A DNA stretch of 63,815 bases from Oscillospiraceae bacterium (lineage in GTDB: Bacteria > Bacillota > Clostridia > Oscillospirales > Oscillospiraceae). The first letter of the stretch is position 1. Each line of letters starts with the position of its first letter. The stretch covers positions 1-63,815 of the forward strand of contig CAJTFN010000022.1 of assembly GCA_910575815.1 (NCBI GenBank), in the 5' to 3' direction. Below the pieces are notes generated by a model. It was not told the DNA's origin, did no database searches, and saw nothing but the letters and a program-made list of their open reading frames with translations. The position numbers and the translations under genes are program-made. Below are positions 1-8,910 of the stretch, piece by piece.

Positions 1-1678
1 AAGAAGTTGTTCCTCCATGTTGAGTGCCTTCTTGCGTTGCTCCCACGTCCCCGCTCAGCGCTTCCTCCGCCTCACCATGATATCCCCGCAGAAACAGATT
101 CCGCATATCCGGCAGGGCAAAGGTGGTCTCTCCGTTCCCGCCGAAGTGATTCACCGTCCCAAACTGCTGGCGGAAGAAATCCGCCAGGGCGGGGTAAGCC
201 GTGATTTCATACTCAGCCCCATCGCACACCAGATAACCCGCCGGGGCCGTCAGGCCCAGAAAGCTGATGACTGCGCCAACAGGGTTCCCGTCCGTGGTTT
301 GCCCCATCGTCAAATACTGGGCTTCAGGGACTCCGGTATGGGTAAACCCGATGACCTGTCCAAAGCTGCCGGAAATCTTGTCCTGTTTCCCATCCAGAGC
401 CTCCTCCAGCTCCAGACGGGTGACGCCATCCACCGGATCGGCGGTCACCTTAATGATGTAGCACAGGGTGTAGTAGGGCGGCATGTTGGAGTGGGGCTTC
501 GAACCGCCGCTCGGATTTATGGTGGTTAACGTTGTGGTTGCTTCTGTCTTATACGTTATGAGGGGGAGGTTCGATCCGCCGTTATCATTACTATATACCG
601 TTTCGGAATGACTATGAGCTGGCATCTGATCCACGGTCAGCGTAACCTCTTCGCTCCCGCCAGTCTCCCCCACAGGATGGCTCCCGCCGCCGCCCAACAC
701 AAACTTATCCCGCAGATCCGGCCGCCCGTTTTGCCCGTCGCACAGGGCCCAGCCGTTAGGAATATCTGCCGCCGTGCCGGACCAGATCACAATCGTTCCC
801 ACCGGGGCTTTCACAAGATAGGCGCTCCCGCCGCCGCCCGTCGCGGAGATGGTCAGCGTCTCACCCTGCTGCTCCAGGCGGATATTATCCCCCTCCACAA
901 GCTCCAGGGTATTCACGCCGTTGATGGTCGCGTCCGCGCCCTTCTCTCCCTGGGGCCCGACCGGTCCTGCTGGGCCAGGCTCTCCTTGAGGCCCCTCCGG
1001 TCCTTCTGGCCCAGGCAATCCCTGCGGCCCAGCCTCCCCAGCGGGGCCGGGAGCTCCTTCCGGGCCGGGAGCGCCGTCTTTCCCCGGCGGCCCAGCCGGG
1101 CCAGGTTCTCCCTGCGGCCCCTGCTCTCCGGGCTCTCCCTTTTCTCCCGGCGGCCCGGGAGGGCCCTCTGGGCCGGGAGGTCCTTGCATACCGCCCTCCC
1201 CACCGCCGGGAGGCGGCAGCTCCACTTTGGACAGTACCTTATCCCCGGACAGCAGCTTCAGCATCAGTCCATTCAAGTCCAGCGCGTCGGCCCGCTTTTC
1301 AATTTCTGTCAACAGCTGGTCATAAAGTGTCGGATCCAACTCCGGAGTTCCGCCGCTCACTGCCCTGCCGATGTACAAAACCCCGACATTGGACTTTGAG
1401 ATAACGGCTCCGTTCTGGCCCTGGACGGTCACCATGACCGGACCGGGCACAGAAAGATAGGGCCGGGTCAACTCCCCTCGCAGAGTCCCATCCTCCCAGG
1501 TCAGCGGAAGGGCCATCGTGGTTCCGCCGGCATACCGCATGTACAAAAAGAAGGTCCATTTCGGTCCGGCATCTGTGGAGATAGCAAGCGTAAAGGCCAG
1601 ATTCTCCCCCACCTCCCCGATCATGCGGTCCCTCGCCGGAATGTCCAGCTTCCAGTTTCTCAGCGAGATCACATTCAT
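1..1678 (-). CDS. Phage tail fibre with collagen-like repeats and two tail-collar domains (3' end outside window)
   Basis: Read from the sequence, this frame stays open from an ATG at 1678 (GGAGG five bases upstream) to the left edge, so at least 559 residues. Residues about 1-160 form an upper-baseplate-like N-terminus. About 163-247 are uninterrupted Gly-X-Y triplets with many GPP, GEP and GPQ repeats, as in phage collagen-like fibres. Two collar-like segments follow: about 293-330 ([30 protein letters not shown] pattern) and about 466-540 ([24 protein letters not shown]). In related phages such collagen trimers with collar domains bind the host surface. It is the last tail gene visible in the late operon. 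The ATG overlaps the stop of the preceding small gene (TAATG). Confidence 0.85.
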   Translation of the reverse strand, partial: MNVISLRNWKLDIPARDRMIGEVGENLAFTLAISTDAGPKWTFFLYMRYAGGTTMALPLTWEDGTLRGELTRPYLSVPGPVMVTVQGQNGAVISKSNVGVLYIGRAVSGGTPELDPTLYDQLLTEIEKRADALDLNGLMLKLLSGDKVLSKVELPPPGGGEGGMQGPPGPEGPPGPPGEKGEPGEQGPQGEPGPAGPPGKDGAPGPEGAPGPAGEAGPQGLPGPEGPEGPQGEPGPAGPVGPQGEKGADATINGVNTLELVEGDNIRLEQQGETLTISATGGGGSAYLVKAPVGTIVIWSGTAADIPNGWALCDGQNGRPDLRDKFVLGGGGSHPVGETGGSEEVTLTVDQMPAHSHSETVYSNDNGGSNLPLITYKTEATTTLTTINPSGGSKPHSNMPPYYTLCYIIKVTADPVDGVTRLELEEALDGKQDKISGSFGQVIGFTHTGVPEAQYLTMGQTTDGNPVGAVISFLGLTAPAGYLVCDGAEYEITAYPALADFFRQQFGTVNHFGGNGETTFALPDMRNLFLRGYHGEAEEALSGDVGATQEGTQHGGTTS

Positions 1679-1812
1679 TAGCCTCCCATCTGGGTTTTTA
1701 CCCAATCCAGCATTTTTTCCACCTCATCCCAGTTGTATTTTGAATAAAAATACCCCGTGGTTCCGGCTGCGATGGCGTTTTTCAGCATTTGGTTGAATTC
1801 TGCCTGCGTCAT
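1678..1812 (-). CDS. Small phage protein of unknown function, 44 aa
   Basis: A 44-residue frame starts at ATG 1812 behind a strong AAAGGAGGAT site and ends at TAA overlapping the fibre gene start. The protein begins [11 protein letters not shown] and has aromatic residues in the middle (GYFYSKYNW) and an acidic amphipathic C-terminus. I do not recognise a family. Its position between the Gly-rich tail protein and the fibre, with overlapping stop and start, indicates translational coupling and suggests a minor tail-tip or fibre-assembly role; that is inference only. Confidence 0.6.
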   Translation of the reverse strand: MTQAEFNQMLKNAIAAGTTGYFYSKYNWDEVEKMLDWVKTQMGG

Positions 1813-1823
1813 GGTATCCTCCT

Positions 1824-3983
1824 TTATACAACCAGCAATCTCCCGAACTTATCCAGAAAGAACCGATAATTTTTATCGGTAGGGGACCCGGCCTTGACCT
1901 TCTGCGGCACGCCGTAGTAAAGAATCACACAGCCCGGAGCGCCGTTGCCGCCCTGGCCTCCGTTGCCGCCGGTCCCAGCGCCGCCGCCTGTGGTGGAGAT
2001 GCTGGCGCTGTGGGAGGCGGCGCAGTACGTGCCGCCTCCTCCTCCACCGCCGCCACCGCCGTTGCCGCCGGTTCCGCCCCGGCCGGGATGGGTTGCCGCG
2101 GTGGGCTTTGTTCCTGCCGCTCCGGTTCCTCCGGTTCCTCCGGTCCTTCCGCCGGCAGCGCCGCCAGAGAGTCCGGCGGCGTTATAAGCGGCGCCGCCTC
2201 CGCCTCCGCCGCCGCAGCAAGCGGCCACATTGACGCCAGAACCATAATAGCCGCCATAGCCGCCAGCGCCGCCCCGGTTCGACCCGGCGGAAGACCCGCT
2301 GCTGCCCTGGAATTCCGTTTGGTAGTTATCCGGTGTTCCCCAGGGGGTGGACCCGTCGCCGCCTCTTGCGCCGGACAAACCGCTGCCGCCTTTGTTTCCG
2401 TAAATAATGCCGGTCACAAGATCTTGATAGCCGCTTGTACTGGAACCGGAATCGCTGGAATAGGTCACGCCGTTGACTTTCAGCGTAGTTGCCCTTCCCG
2501 CGGAGCCGCCACCGCCGTTTGCCGCTCCGCCCGCGCCGCCGGAACCGATGGTAATGGTGAGGGTTTTGATGGATTCGCCGGTGATTTCAAAGGTTGCGAC
2601 TTTCCCGCCAACGCCACCGGACCCGGCCCCGCCTCCGGAACCGCCTCTGCCGGCCTGACCTGTGCTGGGCTTTATTTCCCAGCTGCCGCCGCCGGTGTTG
2701 GAGGAATTCGCACCGGCGGTGCCGTTGGAGCCCTTCGCGCCGCCGGTGCCGCCGGTGCCGCCGCCGATGAGCACGGCCCGGACGCTGGTGACGCCGTCAG
2801 GCAGGGTAACTGTGCGGGAGGACGTAATCAGCTGGTGCTGGTCATAGGTGACGGTCTGCTCCACCTGCTTGGGGATGTACCCCACCAGGGCTTTTACATC
2901 GGCCATGAGGATGCCGCTGACGGTGATATCCAGGCTCTCCACACAGGCGGGACCGTTGGTCTTGTCGTAAGGGTGGTAAAAATCCAGCACATCCCCCGGG
3001 GACTGCCGCCCGAGAACTACGCCGCACTCAATGGTTTCCGTGTGCTTGTAATAATCCGCCAGACGGTCCGCCACGGCGGCGGAATTCACCAGGGAGACCA
3101 GCGTGGAGCCCTCCACGGACTGCACATTCTCCGGAACGCCGGTGGTGACCGTCCGGGTGATCTGCCGGGTGTTGTGGATGTACTTGTTTCCCTTCAACAT
3201 GCCGCTGCCGGCGGAGAGCTTGGCGTAATTGGCGTTGCTTTCCAGAATCCGAAAGCCCGTGGCCGTGAGGTTGTACATGGGCTCGGAGAAGGTGATGATA
3301 TCGCCGTTGAGGGCGTCACCCTCAAAAAGGGTTTCTTCGTCCCCGCCCACCATGTAGTGGTGCTCCGTTACGGCGACGGAGGACACCGCCCCCCGGTACT
3401 GGACCTTCGCGTTCTCCTCGATGTGGTCCCAATCGATGACGCCGGAGGGCGTTCCCCAAAGGGGGACCACCTGAAGAACGCCGTCGAGGCCTGTTTTCAG
3501 CCCCGCGCCCAGGGCGAAGAGCACCTGAACCAGATTATCCCGGGCGGAACTGTCCGGCGGCTTCGTATAGGGCAGCCAGCCGTACAGCTTTTGATCCTGG
3601 ATGCTGTTTTTGATGACCAGCGGGAGAGAACCCACAATCTGCCGGATTACCGTCTCCGCCGTCTGGCCGGTGTAGATCCCCCCGGCGTGGGCCCGCTCCA
3701 TGAGAAGGCCTATGGCGGATGTAGCGGACAGGGTGTACGTATTCGGTCCAATCCGGTCCACAGACTGGAGATAGCCCCGGAACCGCTCTTCCTCCCGGTA
3801 ATAGTAGTAAATCGGCGTATTCCGCAGAAACCGCGTGATGGCGCGGTCTCCGCTCTTCACGGTGGCCGTGATGGTATCCGCCTCCAGCTGGGAAAACCGG
3901 AGGCCGGAGGCAAGATGCAACTGAAGCGACTGGATGTGGTCGTCTATGAACGTCTTCCCGCCGCACACGATCTTGTTTGGCAT
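1824..3983 (-). CDS. Phage tail-tip protein with long glycine-rich C-terminal domain
   Basis: About 719 residues from ATG 3983, chosen because AGGAGG lies just upstream; an upstream in-frame ATG has no such site. Residues 1 to about 400 resemble siphovirus tail-associated/baseplate hub proteins (opening MPNKIVCGGKTF, then beta-rich sequence). From about 400 to 690 the sequence is dominated by Gly, Ala, Ser and Thr, with runs such as GGGGGGG near the end, like the Gly-rich tip domains of phage receptor-binding proteins. The last 25 residues return to normal composition. It lies directly after the distal tail gene. Receptor binding by the Gly-rich part is inferred from other phages. Confidence 0.75.
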   Translation of the reverse strand: MPNKIVCGGKTFIDDHIQSLQLHLASGLRFSQLEADTITATVKSGDRAITRFLRNTPIYYYYREEERFRGYLQSVDRIGPNTYTLSATSAIGLLMERAHAGGIYTGQTAETVIRQIVGSLPLVIKNSIQDQKLYGWLPYTKPPDSSARDNLVQVLFALGAGLKTGLDGVLQVVPLWGTPSGVIDWDHIEENAKVQYRGAVSSVAVTEHHYMVGGDEETLFEGDALNGDIITFSEPMYNLTATGFRILESNANYAKLSAGSGMLKGNKYIHNTRQITRTVTTGVPENVQSVEGSTLVSLVNSAAVADRLADYYKHTETIECGVVLGRQSPGDVLDFYHPYDKTNGPACVESLDITVSGILMADVKALVGYIPKQVEQTVTYDQHQLITSSRTVTLPDGVTSVRAVLIGGGTGGTGGAKGSNGTAGANSSNTGGGSWEIKPSTGQAGRGGSGGGAGSGGVGGKVATFEITGESIKTLTITIGSGGAGGAANGGGGSAGRATTLKVNGVTYSSDSGSSTSGYQDLVTGIIYGNKGGSGLSGARGGDGSTPWGTPDNYQTEFQGSSGSSAGSNRGGAGGYGGYYGSGVNVAACCGGGGGGGAAYNAAGLSGGAAGGRTGGTGGTGAAGTKPTAATHPGRGGTGGNGGGGGGGGGGTYCAASHSASISTTGGGAGTGGNGGQGGNGAPGCVILYYGVPQKVKAGSPTDKNYRFFLDKFGRLLVV

Positions 3984-4016
3984 ATGGCCTCCTATGGCGC
4001 GCAAAAAGGCCGGGGG

Positions 4017-4409
4017 TTAGTCCGGCCTCCTTTGCGGTGAAATTGGTGAAAACGTGAGCTTCAGGCCGTGCCAGCGGCGAACTCCCGCCACCATACCGGC
4101 GGAGGTATCGCTGCCGTCCTGAATTTCAGCGTCAAAGGTGATCTGGCCCTGGCCGTAGGGCATCGTGATGGTGTGGCTGTCCACCGGGGCGCTGACGGCC
4201 TCGTAAAAGGCGTCGTAATCCCCCGGGCGAATGGGATCCGGCTCGATTGCCATCTGATAGGAATAGCTGGTGCCCAGAAGGTCCCGCTCGTGGCGACCGG
4301 AGAGCATAGTGCTTTCGTTAACGCCGCTTTGAAGAGCGAAGTGTCGCTCCATGGTGTTATACACCACCCGCACGCGGTAGAGCCTGCCGTCCAGTGTAAT
4401 GCCGCGCAT
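4017..4409 (-). CDS. Phage distal tail/minor tail protein, 130 aa
   Basis: A 130-residue protein between the tape measure gene and the large tail-tip gene, the position of distal-tail-type proteins in siphoviruses. It begins MRGITLDGRLYRVRVVYNTMER and has a beta-rich, Tyr-rich pattern with no membrane segment. It ends 34 bases before the next start. The family is not certain from sequence alone; the call rests mainly on gene order and on typical size for a small tail protein. Confidence 0.6.
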   Translation of the reverse strand: MRGITLDGRLYRVRVVYNTMERHFALQSGVNESTMLSGRHERDLLGTSYSYQMAIEPDPIRPGDYDAFYEAVSAPVDSHTITMPYGQGQITFDAEIQDGSDTSAGMVAGVRRWHGLKLTFSPISPQRRPD

Positions 4410-4413
4410 GGGC

Positions 4414-6429
4414 TCACCTCGGGGCCAGGGAGGGACCCAGGCGGGCCGTCTCCGTGGTAATCACAGGCTGGAGCACCCGGGCCAGCTGGGCGAGATTCCC
4501 GGCGAAGTGGATGTTGACCCGGATGTTCTGCCCGTCGGCGAGGCCGGACATGGACAGCGCGTCCAGGAAGGTTTCCCGAAGGGCGGATTCCGGCGCGGCC
4601 ACCTCGTACTCCGTCCGATTGTCCCCCAGCACGCCAAGCATGGGATTGTTGGGGGCGAAGACGCCGCCGGTGGCAAAGTGAGGGTAGTTGTCCAAAGAGG
4701 TGGAGGGCAGAGCCAGGGGGACGGCGCTTTGCCGGGTGAGGACCCGCTCCCGACCGGCCCCGCCGCCGCTTGCTTTCCCCGCGCTCTTTTCGCCTTCCGT
4801 CAGCGCGGAGAAGAAACGTTTTATGGCGTTGATGCCGTTTTCGATGAAGCCGACAACGGCATTCATGACATTTTGCACAGTCTCTTTGACCTTGTCCCAA
4901 TTGAGAATCAGAAGAAGAAGCGCTGCGCTGATACCAGCGATAGCAAGGAACATAGGGCTTGGAGCGGAGAACATGCTCATTACGCCTGACACCGCGTTTT
5001 TCACGCCTCCAAGATTCTTTGTGACCAGGCCAACCGCGCCGGATACGGAAGAAATCGCGCCCGCCACCGGGCTGATGGCCGCCACAATGGCAATCAGCGC
5101 CACAATCGCGACCTGAGAGCCGTCGCTTAGGCCGTTGAACCAGTCCAGGAAGGAGCTTGCCAGTTGGGTTACCGTTGTCATCAAGGGCTGCATTTCCTCG
5201 CCTAAATCGGCAAGGGACTGCTGAAATTCGAGATTCGCGTCCTTGTTTTCAATAAGTGCCTCGTTGTTCGATTTCCATGCGTCGTAGACCCCTGCCAGCC
5301 CCTGGTTTTGCAGGGTGTCCAGGGCAAAGTTAAGCTTGTTTGCCTCCCCGGGAACCTGGGCCAGCTTGGTGTTGAAGTCTTCCGTACTCACACCCAGACG
5401 GTCAAGGACCTCCGCAAACTGCCCGGTCGCCTCACCGGTAGCAAGTGTCTCTTGCAGGCTGTCGGCCAGACTCTCGATTTTAACGGTATCCGGAAAGGAA
5501 ATCGCCGCCCCGGCCAGGTTCTCCACGGCTTTCTGCAAGCTAGATTCCGTAACGCCGGATTGAAGAAGGTTGGAAAGGGCCTCTACGCTGGAGTCCGTTT
5601 CATCGGATACGGAGTTCAGCTTCCGAAGGGCTTCCTCGGTGGAACCCAGGCCGACGCCCGCCAGCTGCGCATTGGTCTCCAGCTTGGAGAGGTCGGAACG
5701 GAATTCCTCCGTCCCCTTTACGCTGCCAAGCATTGCCGTCAGCACGCCTCCGGCGGCAAGCGAAATTCCCCGCGTGGCCTCCGCCACCTTCCCGGCTTTG
5801 TCTGAAATATCATCCGCAGCAGAACCGAAACGGGAAAGCGCCGGAGAGAAGTTGTCAAAGGCGGTTTGGGCCTCGTCGGCGGCATCTTTGGTCTCCGCAA
5901 GCTCCCTCTGAAGGTCATCCCATTGGTCAATGCTCATGGGACGGCCAAGCTCTTCGAAGGTATCTGTGGCGGAGCGTTTAAGGGCTTCCAGCTTCTCCTG
6001 GGCCTCCTCTGCCTTCTCTTGGACCTCCACCATAGCGGAGCTGTCGGGGGCAAAGCCTAAATCCTCCAGGTCGTTTGCCTCCTTCTCGAACTTGGCCAGC
6101 TCGTTGGTGGTTTTGGTAATTTGCCCCTGGATGCCCGCCAGAGCCTTTTCCCACTTGGCATACTGAACGTTGCTGACCGTGGCGCTTTCCGCTGCCTGTT
6201 GTAGCGTTTTATACTTGTCGGTGGTGGCCTCCACGGACTGCGCCAACAGCCGCTGCTTCTGATCCAGCAACTCCACATTCTTCGGATCCATCTTGAGCAA
6301 CTTCTCCACGTCTTTCAGCTTGCTCTCTGTGGTGGAGATGGTTTTATTGGTCCCGGACAGGGCCTTGTCCAGCTTTGTGGTATCGCCGCCGATCTCCACC
6401 GTGATGCCCCGGATACGGTTTCTCGCCAT
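4414..6429 (-). CDS. Phage tail tape measure protein
   Basis: 671 residues from ATG 6429, behind AAGGAGGG. The N-terminus (residues 20-150) is charged coiled coil beginning KDVEKLLKMDPKNVELLDQK-like sequence typical of Firmicute tape measure proteins. About 430-540 contains several hydrophobic stretches (VAIVALIAIVAAISPVAGA, MFLAIAGISAALLLLIL) as expected for the membrane-inserting part. It follows the tail chaperone frames, the usual order. Tape length sets tail length, so at roughly 1.5 angstrom per residue a tail near 100 nm is expected; that figure is a family rule, not a measurement here. Confidence 0.9.
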   Translation of the reverse strand: MARNRIRGITVEIGGDTTKLDKALSGTNKTISTTESKLKDVEKLLKMDPKNVELLDQKQRLLAQSVEATTDKYKTLQQAAESATVSNVQYAKWEKALAGIQGQITKTTNELAKFEKEANDLEDLGFAPDSSAMVEVQEKAEEAQEKLEALKRSATDTFEELGRPMSIDQWDDLQRELAETKDAADEAQTAFDNFSPALSRFGSAADDISDKAGKVAEATRGISLAAGGVLTAMLGSVKGTEEFRSDLSKLETNAQLAGVGLGSTEEALRKLNSVSDETDSSVEALSNLLQSGVTESSLQKAVENLAGAAISFPDTVKIESLADSLQETLATGEATGQFAEVLDRLGVSTEDFNTKLAQVPGEANKLNFALDTLQNQGLAGVYDAWKSNNEALIENKDANLEFQQSLADLGEEMQPLMTTVTQLASSFLDWFNGLSDGSQVAIVALIAIVAAISPVAGAISSVSGAVGLVTKNLGGVKNAVSGVMSMFSAPSPMFLAIAGISAALLLLILNWDKVKETVQNVMNAVVGFIENGINAIKRFFSALTEGEKSAGKASGGGAGRERVLTRQSAVPLALPSTSLDNYPHFATGGVFAPNNPMLGVLGDNRTEYEVAAPESALRETFLDALSMSGLADGQNIRVNIHFAGNLAQLARVLQPVITTETARLGPSLAPR

Positions 6430-6440
6430 AGGAACCCTCC

Positions 6441-6626
6441 TTAAAAACGGTCAAAATCTTCCTGAGTGGCCAGGACAGGGTAATCCTCCTGGTCGTTCAG
6501 GGCCTCGGTGTACATGTCCAGCAGCATGCCCACGCTGATACGTCCCAGGTCGGTCATGGATATTCCCAGTTGCGCTGCCCGGAGCAGGAGCAGGGCCGTG
6601 GTCATCTCCCTCTCCGTGGACGCTAT
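6441..6626 (-). CDS. Tail assembly chaperone -1 frameshift extension (GT-like)
   Basis: This short frame is open from the A9 tract at 6626-6634 to TAA 6441-6443 and is in the -1 frame relative to the upstream chaperone gene. It encodes about 60 residues rich in Leu, Met and acidic residues, with an internal ATG at 6605. It sits exactly between the chaperone gene and the tape measure gene, the place of the lambda G-T or related second chaperone frame. The slippery A AAA AAA heptamer lies immediately before the upstream stop, so ribosomes that slip would make a fused longer chaperone. Independent initiation at 6605 is possible but its ribosome site is too close. Confidence 0.65.
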   Translation of the reverse strand: MASTEREMTTALLLLRAAQLGISMTDLGRISVGMLLDMYTEALNDQEDYPVLATQEDFDRF

Positions 6627-7012
6627 TTTTTTTTACTCTGGTTCAGCGTCTCAAGGTTTTCCGTCCAGAGCTCCTGAATAACCGGGAACACCGTGTAAAT
6701 GGAGAAGGTTTCAAAGCCCTCCAGCCACGCGTCCACGCTGGCGGGGACGTTCTCAGGGTCCGCGTGGCGGGCCATGAGATAGGCCACATCCTCAAAGAGC
6801 GTCAGCGCGTCCATAGGGAGGCTGGAACCGGGATCCGGCTGTCCGGCGGCAATGGCCGCCGGCCGCGCGTCCTCCGACTTCTGGATTTCCGTCTGAATCG
6901 TCTTCATGTCCTGAAGGATATCCCGGCGGAATTTCAGGCGGTACATTCTGGGGATGGCGGCGGAGGCCCGGAACCGGACCTCTCTTCCGTCTATACAAAC
7001 CGTCCGCTCCAT
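6623..7012 (-). CDS. Tail assembly chaperone (G-like), 129 aa
   Basis: 129 residues, starting at ATG 7012 which overlaps the major tail protein stop (TGATG). The protein is alpha-helical with a charged N-terminus and ends in Lys-Lys-Lys encoded by AAAAAAAAA followed by TAG at 6623-6625. Size, position between major tail protein and tape measure, and the terminal slippery run fit the siphovirus chaperone that coats the tape measure during tail assembly. The frameshift that gives the longer form is described in the neighbouring entry. Confidence 0.8.
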   Translation of the reverse strand: MERTVCIDGREVRFRASAAIPRMYRLKFRRDILQDMKTIQTEIQKSEDARPAAIAAGQPDPGSSLPMDALTLFEDVAYLMARHADPENVPASVDAWLEGFETFSIYTVFPVIQELWTENLETLNQSKKK

Positions 7013-7593
7013 CAGATTTCACTCCCCGCGCCGGGCCGCCAGACCGACTGATACCAGCTATTATAGATAGCTTCCGGCGTATCGGCGGTGGTCTTGGCCT
7101 TGACGCTGCCGTCAGCCAGGGGAGCCGCTGTGATTGTCAGGCTGGAGGTATTGGGCTCCTTGGAATTGGTGGTGGTGGCCCCTGTCACGTTGGGCCGGGC
7201 CGCCGTGCAGTTGTACAGCACATGCCGGATGGCGTGCTGATCGCCCTTGAACTCAAACAGGAGCGCAAAGGGCGCGGTCTCCACGGAGGAATTCTCCGTC
7301 AGCACCTGGGTCGTTTCGTCCAAGGACTCCCGGAGGACATCCTGAGCAAAGGAATCGGGGATCAGGGCGGCCTCAAAGTCCCCCTGATAGCCGCTGTTGG
7401 CGACGGTGACGTAATAGGCCACGTCGTCCGCGTAGAACTGGTTGGACTCGCCCTGGGGCGACAGGTTGAGATTCACCGCCCCCGGGAAGGGTTTGGGCGT
7501 GCCGAACACCGCGTTGCCGCTCTCATCCGTGGTCAGGAGGGCGTAATGCACGTTCGACAAGCCAAATTTGACCTTGTTTTTCTGGTTCGGCAT
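7012..7593 (-). CDS. Phage major tail protein (tail tube)
   Basis: 193 residues beginning MPNQKNKVKFGLSNVHYALL, a pattern I recognise from phi13-type major tail tube proteins of Firmicute phages (short N-terminus, then KFGLSNVHYA, later NQFYADDVAYYV and GYQGDFEAALIPDSF). The family forms the hexameric tail tube. The C-terminus has a Thr/Ser-rich stretch. It sits between the tail completion protein and the chaperone and is coupled to the latter by overlapping stop and start codons. Confidence 0.9.
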   Translation of the reverse strand: MPNQKNKVKFGLSNVHYALLTTDESGNAVFGTPKPFPGAVNLNLSPQGESNQFYADDVAYYVTVANSGYQGDFEAALIPDSFAQDVLRESLDETTQVLTENSSVETAPFALLFEFKGDQHAIRHVLYNCTAARPNVTGATTTNSKEPNTSSLTITAAPLADGSVKAKTTADTPEAIYNSWYQSVWRPGAGSEI

Positions 7594-7595
7594 AA

Positions 7596-7907
7596 TTACA
7601 CCTCAAATTCAAAAATTGTTTCGTAAAGGCCCTCTGACTCCACCCAAGTATAGTCCACGTCATAGGAGAGGCCCAGGCTGTCCAGCGCTTCTTTTATCCG
7701 CCCGTCCAGAGCCGGGTCCCGCTCCAGGGAGTAGGTCTCCAGCCGCATGGCCCGGAAGGACGCGAAGTTCCGGTCGTCCGCAAAGAAGGGATCGTCCTCA
7801 AGGTCCAGATAGACGCCGTATGGCGGGGGCTTCCTGCCGTTCCAGTGGTGGTAAGCCCAGGGGATGCCGGTGGTCTCGAGAGCCGCTAAGAGGGCTATGT
7901 AGGTCAT
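7596..7907 (-). CDS. Tail completion/terminator-like protein, 103 aa
   Basis: 103 residues, beginning MTYIALLAALETTGIPWAYHHWNG. Length, alpha-beta composition and position between the HK97 gp10-like protein and the major tail protein match siphovirus tail terminator or tail completion proteins, which cap the tail tube and join it to the head. The start lies two bases from the preceding stop. No diagnostic motif is visible, so the specific family is uncertain. Confidence 0.65.
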   Translation of the reverse strand: MTYIALLAALETTGIPWAYHHWNGRKPPPYGVYLDLEDDPFFADDRNFASFRAMRLETYSLERDPALDGRIKEALDSLGLSYDVDYTWVESEGLYETIFEFEV

Positions 7908-7908
7908 G

Positions 7909-8283
7909 CTACGAGCCCTCCAGAATATCTGCTAAGGCTTCCAGAACTTCCTCGGAGGCAAACTCTTGCACAGGGCCGATGTGCGGAATCCCCGGGACCC
8001 TCCCGCCGGATGTTTTCGCGTGGCCATTCTCTAGAAGATGCGTGAGACCGGCGAACTTCTTATTGTAAACAGAGGCGGAAACCCCGGTATCCGTAACAGT
8101 CACTTTTCGCGTCCAGCCCTTGGCGTAACCGCCAAGCCGTTTGGGAGAAGAGTCTTTAAGCTTCCTCACGCATTGGGCGGAGATCTTGGTGAAGGCGGGG
8201 ACCATAGCCTCCTTGACTTCACCGCTGTAATTCTGGAGTTCCTGCTCCAGCGCGACGGCCAGCCCGTCAACCTTGACCTTCAC
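7909..8283 (-). CDS. HK97 gp10-like head-tail joining protein
   Basis: 124 residues. An N-terminal helix (VDGLAVALEQELQNYSGEVKEAM) is followed by SPKRLGGYAKGW, VYNKKFAGLTHLLENGHAK and a GIPHIGPV segment. The pattern LTHLLENGH followed by Pro-His-Ile is characteristic of HK97 gp10 family neck proteins. It overlaps the upstream head closure gene by 17 bases. These proteins act at the connector between portal and tail. Confidence 0.85.
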   Translation of the reverse strand: MKVKVDGLAVALEQELQNYSGEVKEAMVPAFTKISAQCVRKLKDSSPKRLGGYAKGWTRKVTVTDTGVSASVYNKKFAGLTHLLENGHAKTSGGRVPGIPHIGPVQEFASEEVLEALADILEGS

Positions 8284-8623
8284 CAGCCCACCCCCTTAAA
8301 ATTCCGTCATCGTTTTCCAGGTCCAAATCCGTCACCAGAAGCCCATCCTCGTCTGTGGTGAAGGTCACCTTCCGGATGCGATAATATCCGCCGTCCAGCA
8401 GGCAGACGTCCCGGACGGTAACGGAGGGGTCCCGCCAGATGCGGACCGTCCGGTCGATCTGCTGTCCGGCCTTGGCGGCGGCGTAATAGCGGGTGGCTCC
8501 CACTACCTTCTCTCCGTATTGGGATGTCAGCTTTTCCCGCAGGAAGTGCCGTGCCGGAGGCGGGGCGGTCCCCTCCGTAGAGGAAACCTCAAAAACCGTC
8601 AGCATGCCAGAATCCAGAATCAT
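8267..8623 (-). CDS. Phage head closure protein
   Basis: 118 residues from ATG 8623, chosen because GGGAGG lies about nine bases upstream and the ATG overlaps the stop of the connector gene (ATGA). A longer frame continues upstream but lacks a site. The protein is beta-rich (ARHFLREKLTSQYGEKVVGA, YYRIRKVTFTTDEDG), consistent with small head-closure proteins of the gp16/SPP1 type, and lies between the gp6-like connector and the gp10-like protein. Confidence 0.65.
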   Translation of the reverse strand: MILDSGMLTVFEVSSTEGTAPPPARHFLREKLTSQYGEKVVGATRYYAAAKAGQQIDRTVRIWRDPSVTVRDVCLLDGGYYRIRKVTFTTDEDGLLVTDLDLENDDGILRGWAGEGQG

Positions 8624-8901
8624 AAGGACGCCTCCCTTCCCCGGGCCAACAGAAGATCCAGGCGGAGCCGCCGGAGATAGGCAGGCTCCGCTTCGCCGTT
8701 GATCCGCTTCCGGTAAATCCACGCGGCGGTTCCGATGACCGCCTGCGCGTAGTCCATGGTCCCGTCATCCCGGATGCCCTGGCGGAGAAGGCTAGCCTCC
8801 GCCGCCTCCAGCAGGGCGGGAAGATATTCCTCATCCCCCGGCAGGTGGGCTGTCCGCTGGAGATCCAGCCGGAGGAGAGACAGCATAACCTCCCTGTCCA
8901 T
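8620..8901 (-). CDS. Phage head-tail connector (gp6-like)
   Basis: 93 residues. An all-helical acidic pattern (LLRLDLQRTAHLPGDEEYLPALLEAAEASL, shown here in part as LRLDLQ...LPALLEAAE) matches the gp6/gp15-like connector family that follows the capsid gene in HK97-type phages. Its stop overlaps the start of the head closure gene. Position directly after the major capsid gene supports the call. Confidence 0.8.
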   Translation of the reverse strand: MDREVMLSLLRLDLQRTAHLPGDEEYLPALLEAAEASLLRQGIRDDGTMDYAQAVIGTAAWIYRKRINGEAEPAYLRRLRLDLLLARGREASL

Positions 8902-8910
8902 AGGCCGTGG

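Noticed and set aside
913..1203. Minus-strand frame [14 protein letters not shown] of 96 codons
   Set aside because: It is a shifted reading of the Gly-X-Y repeat region; the correct frame is the fibre gene.
2010..4040. Long plus-strand open frame of 676 codons opposite the tail-tip gene
   Set aside because: Its composition (runs of Gly, Ala and Pro) mirrors the antisense of a GC-rich, Gly-rich gene with no ribosome site, and the minus-strand frame has homology-like features.
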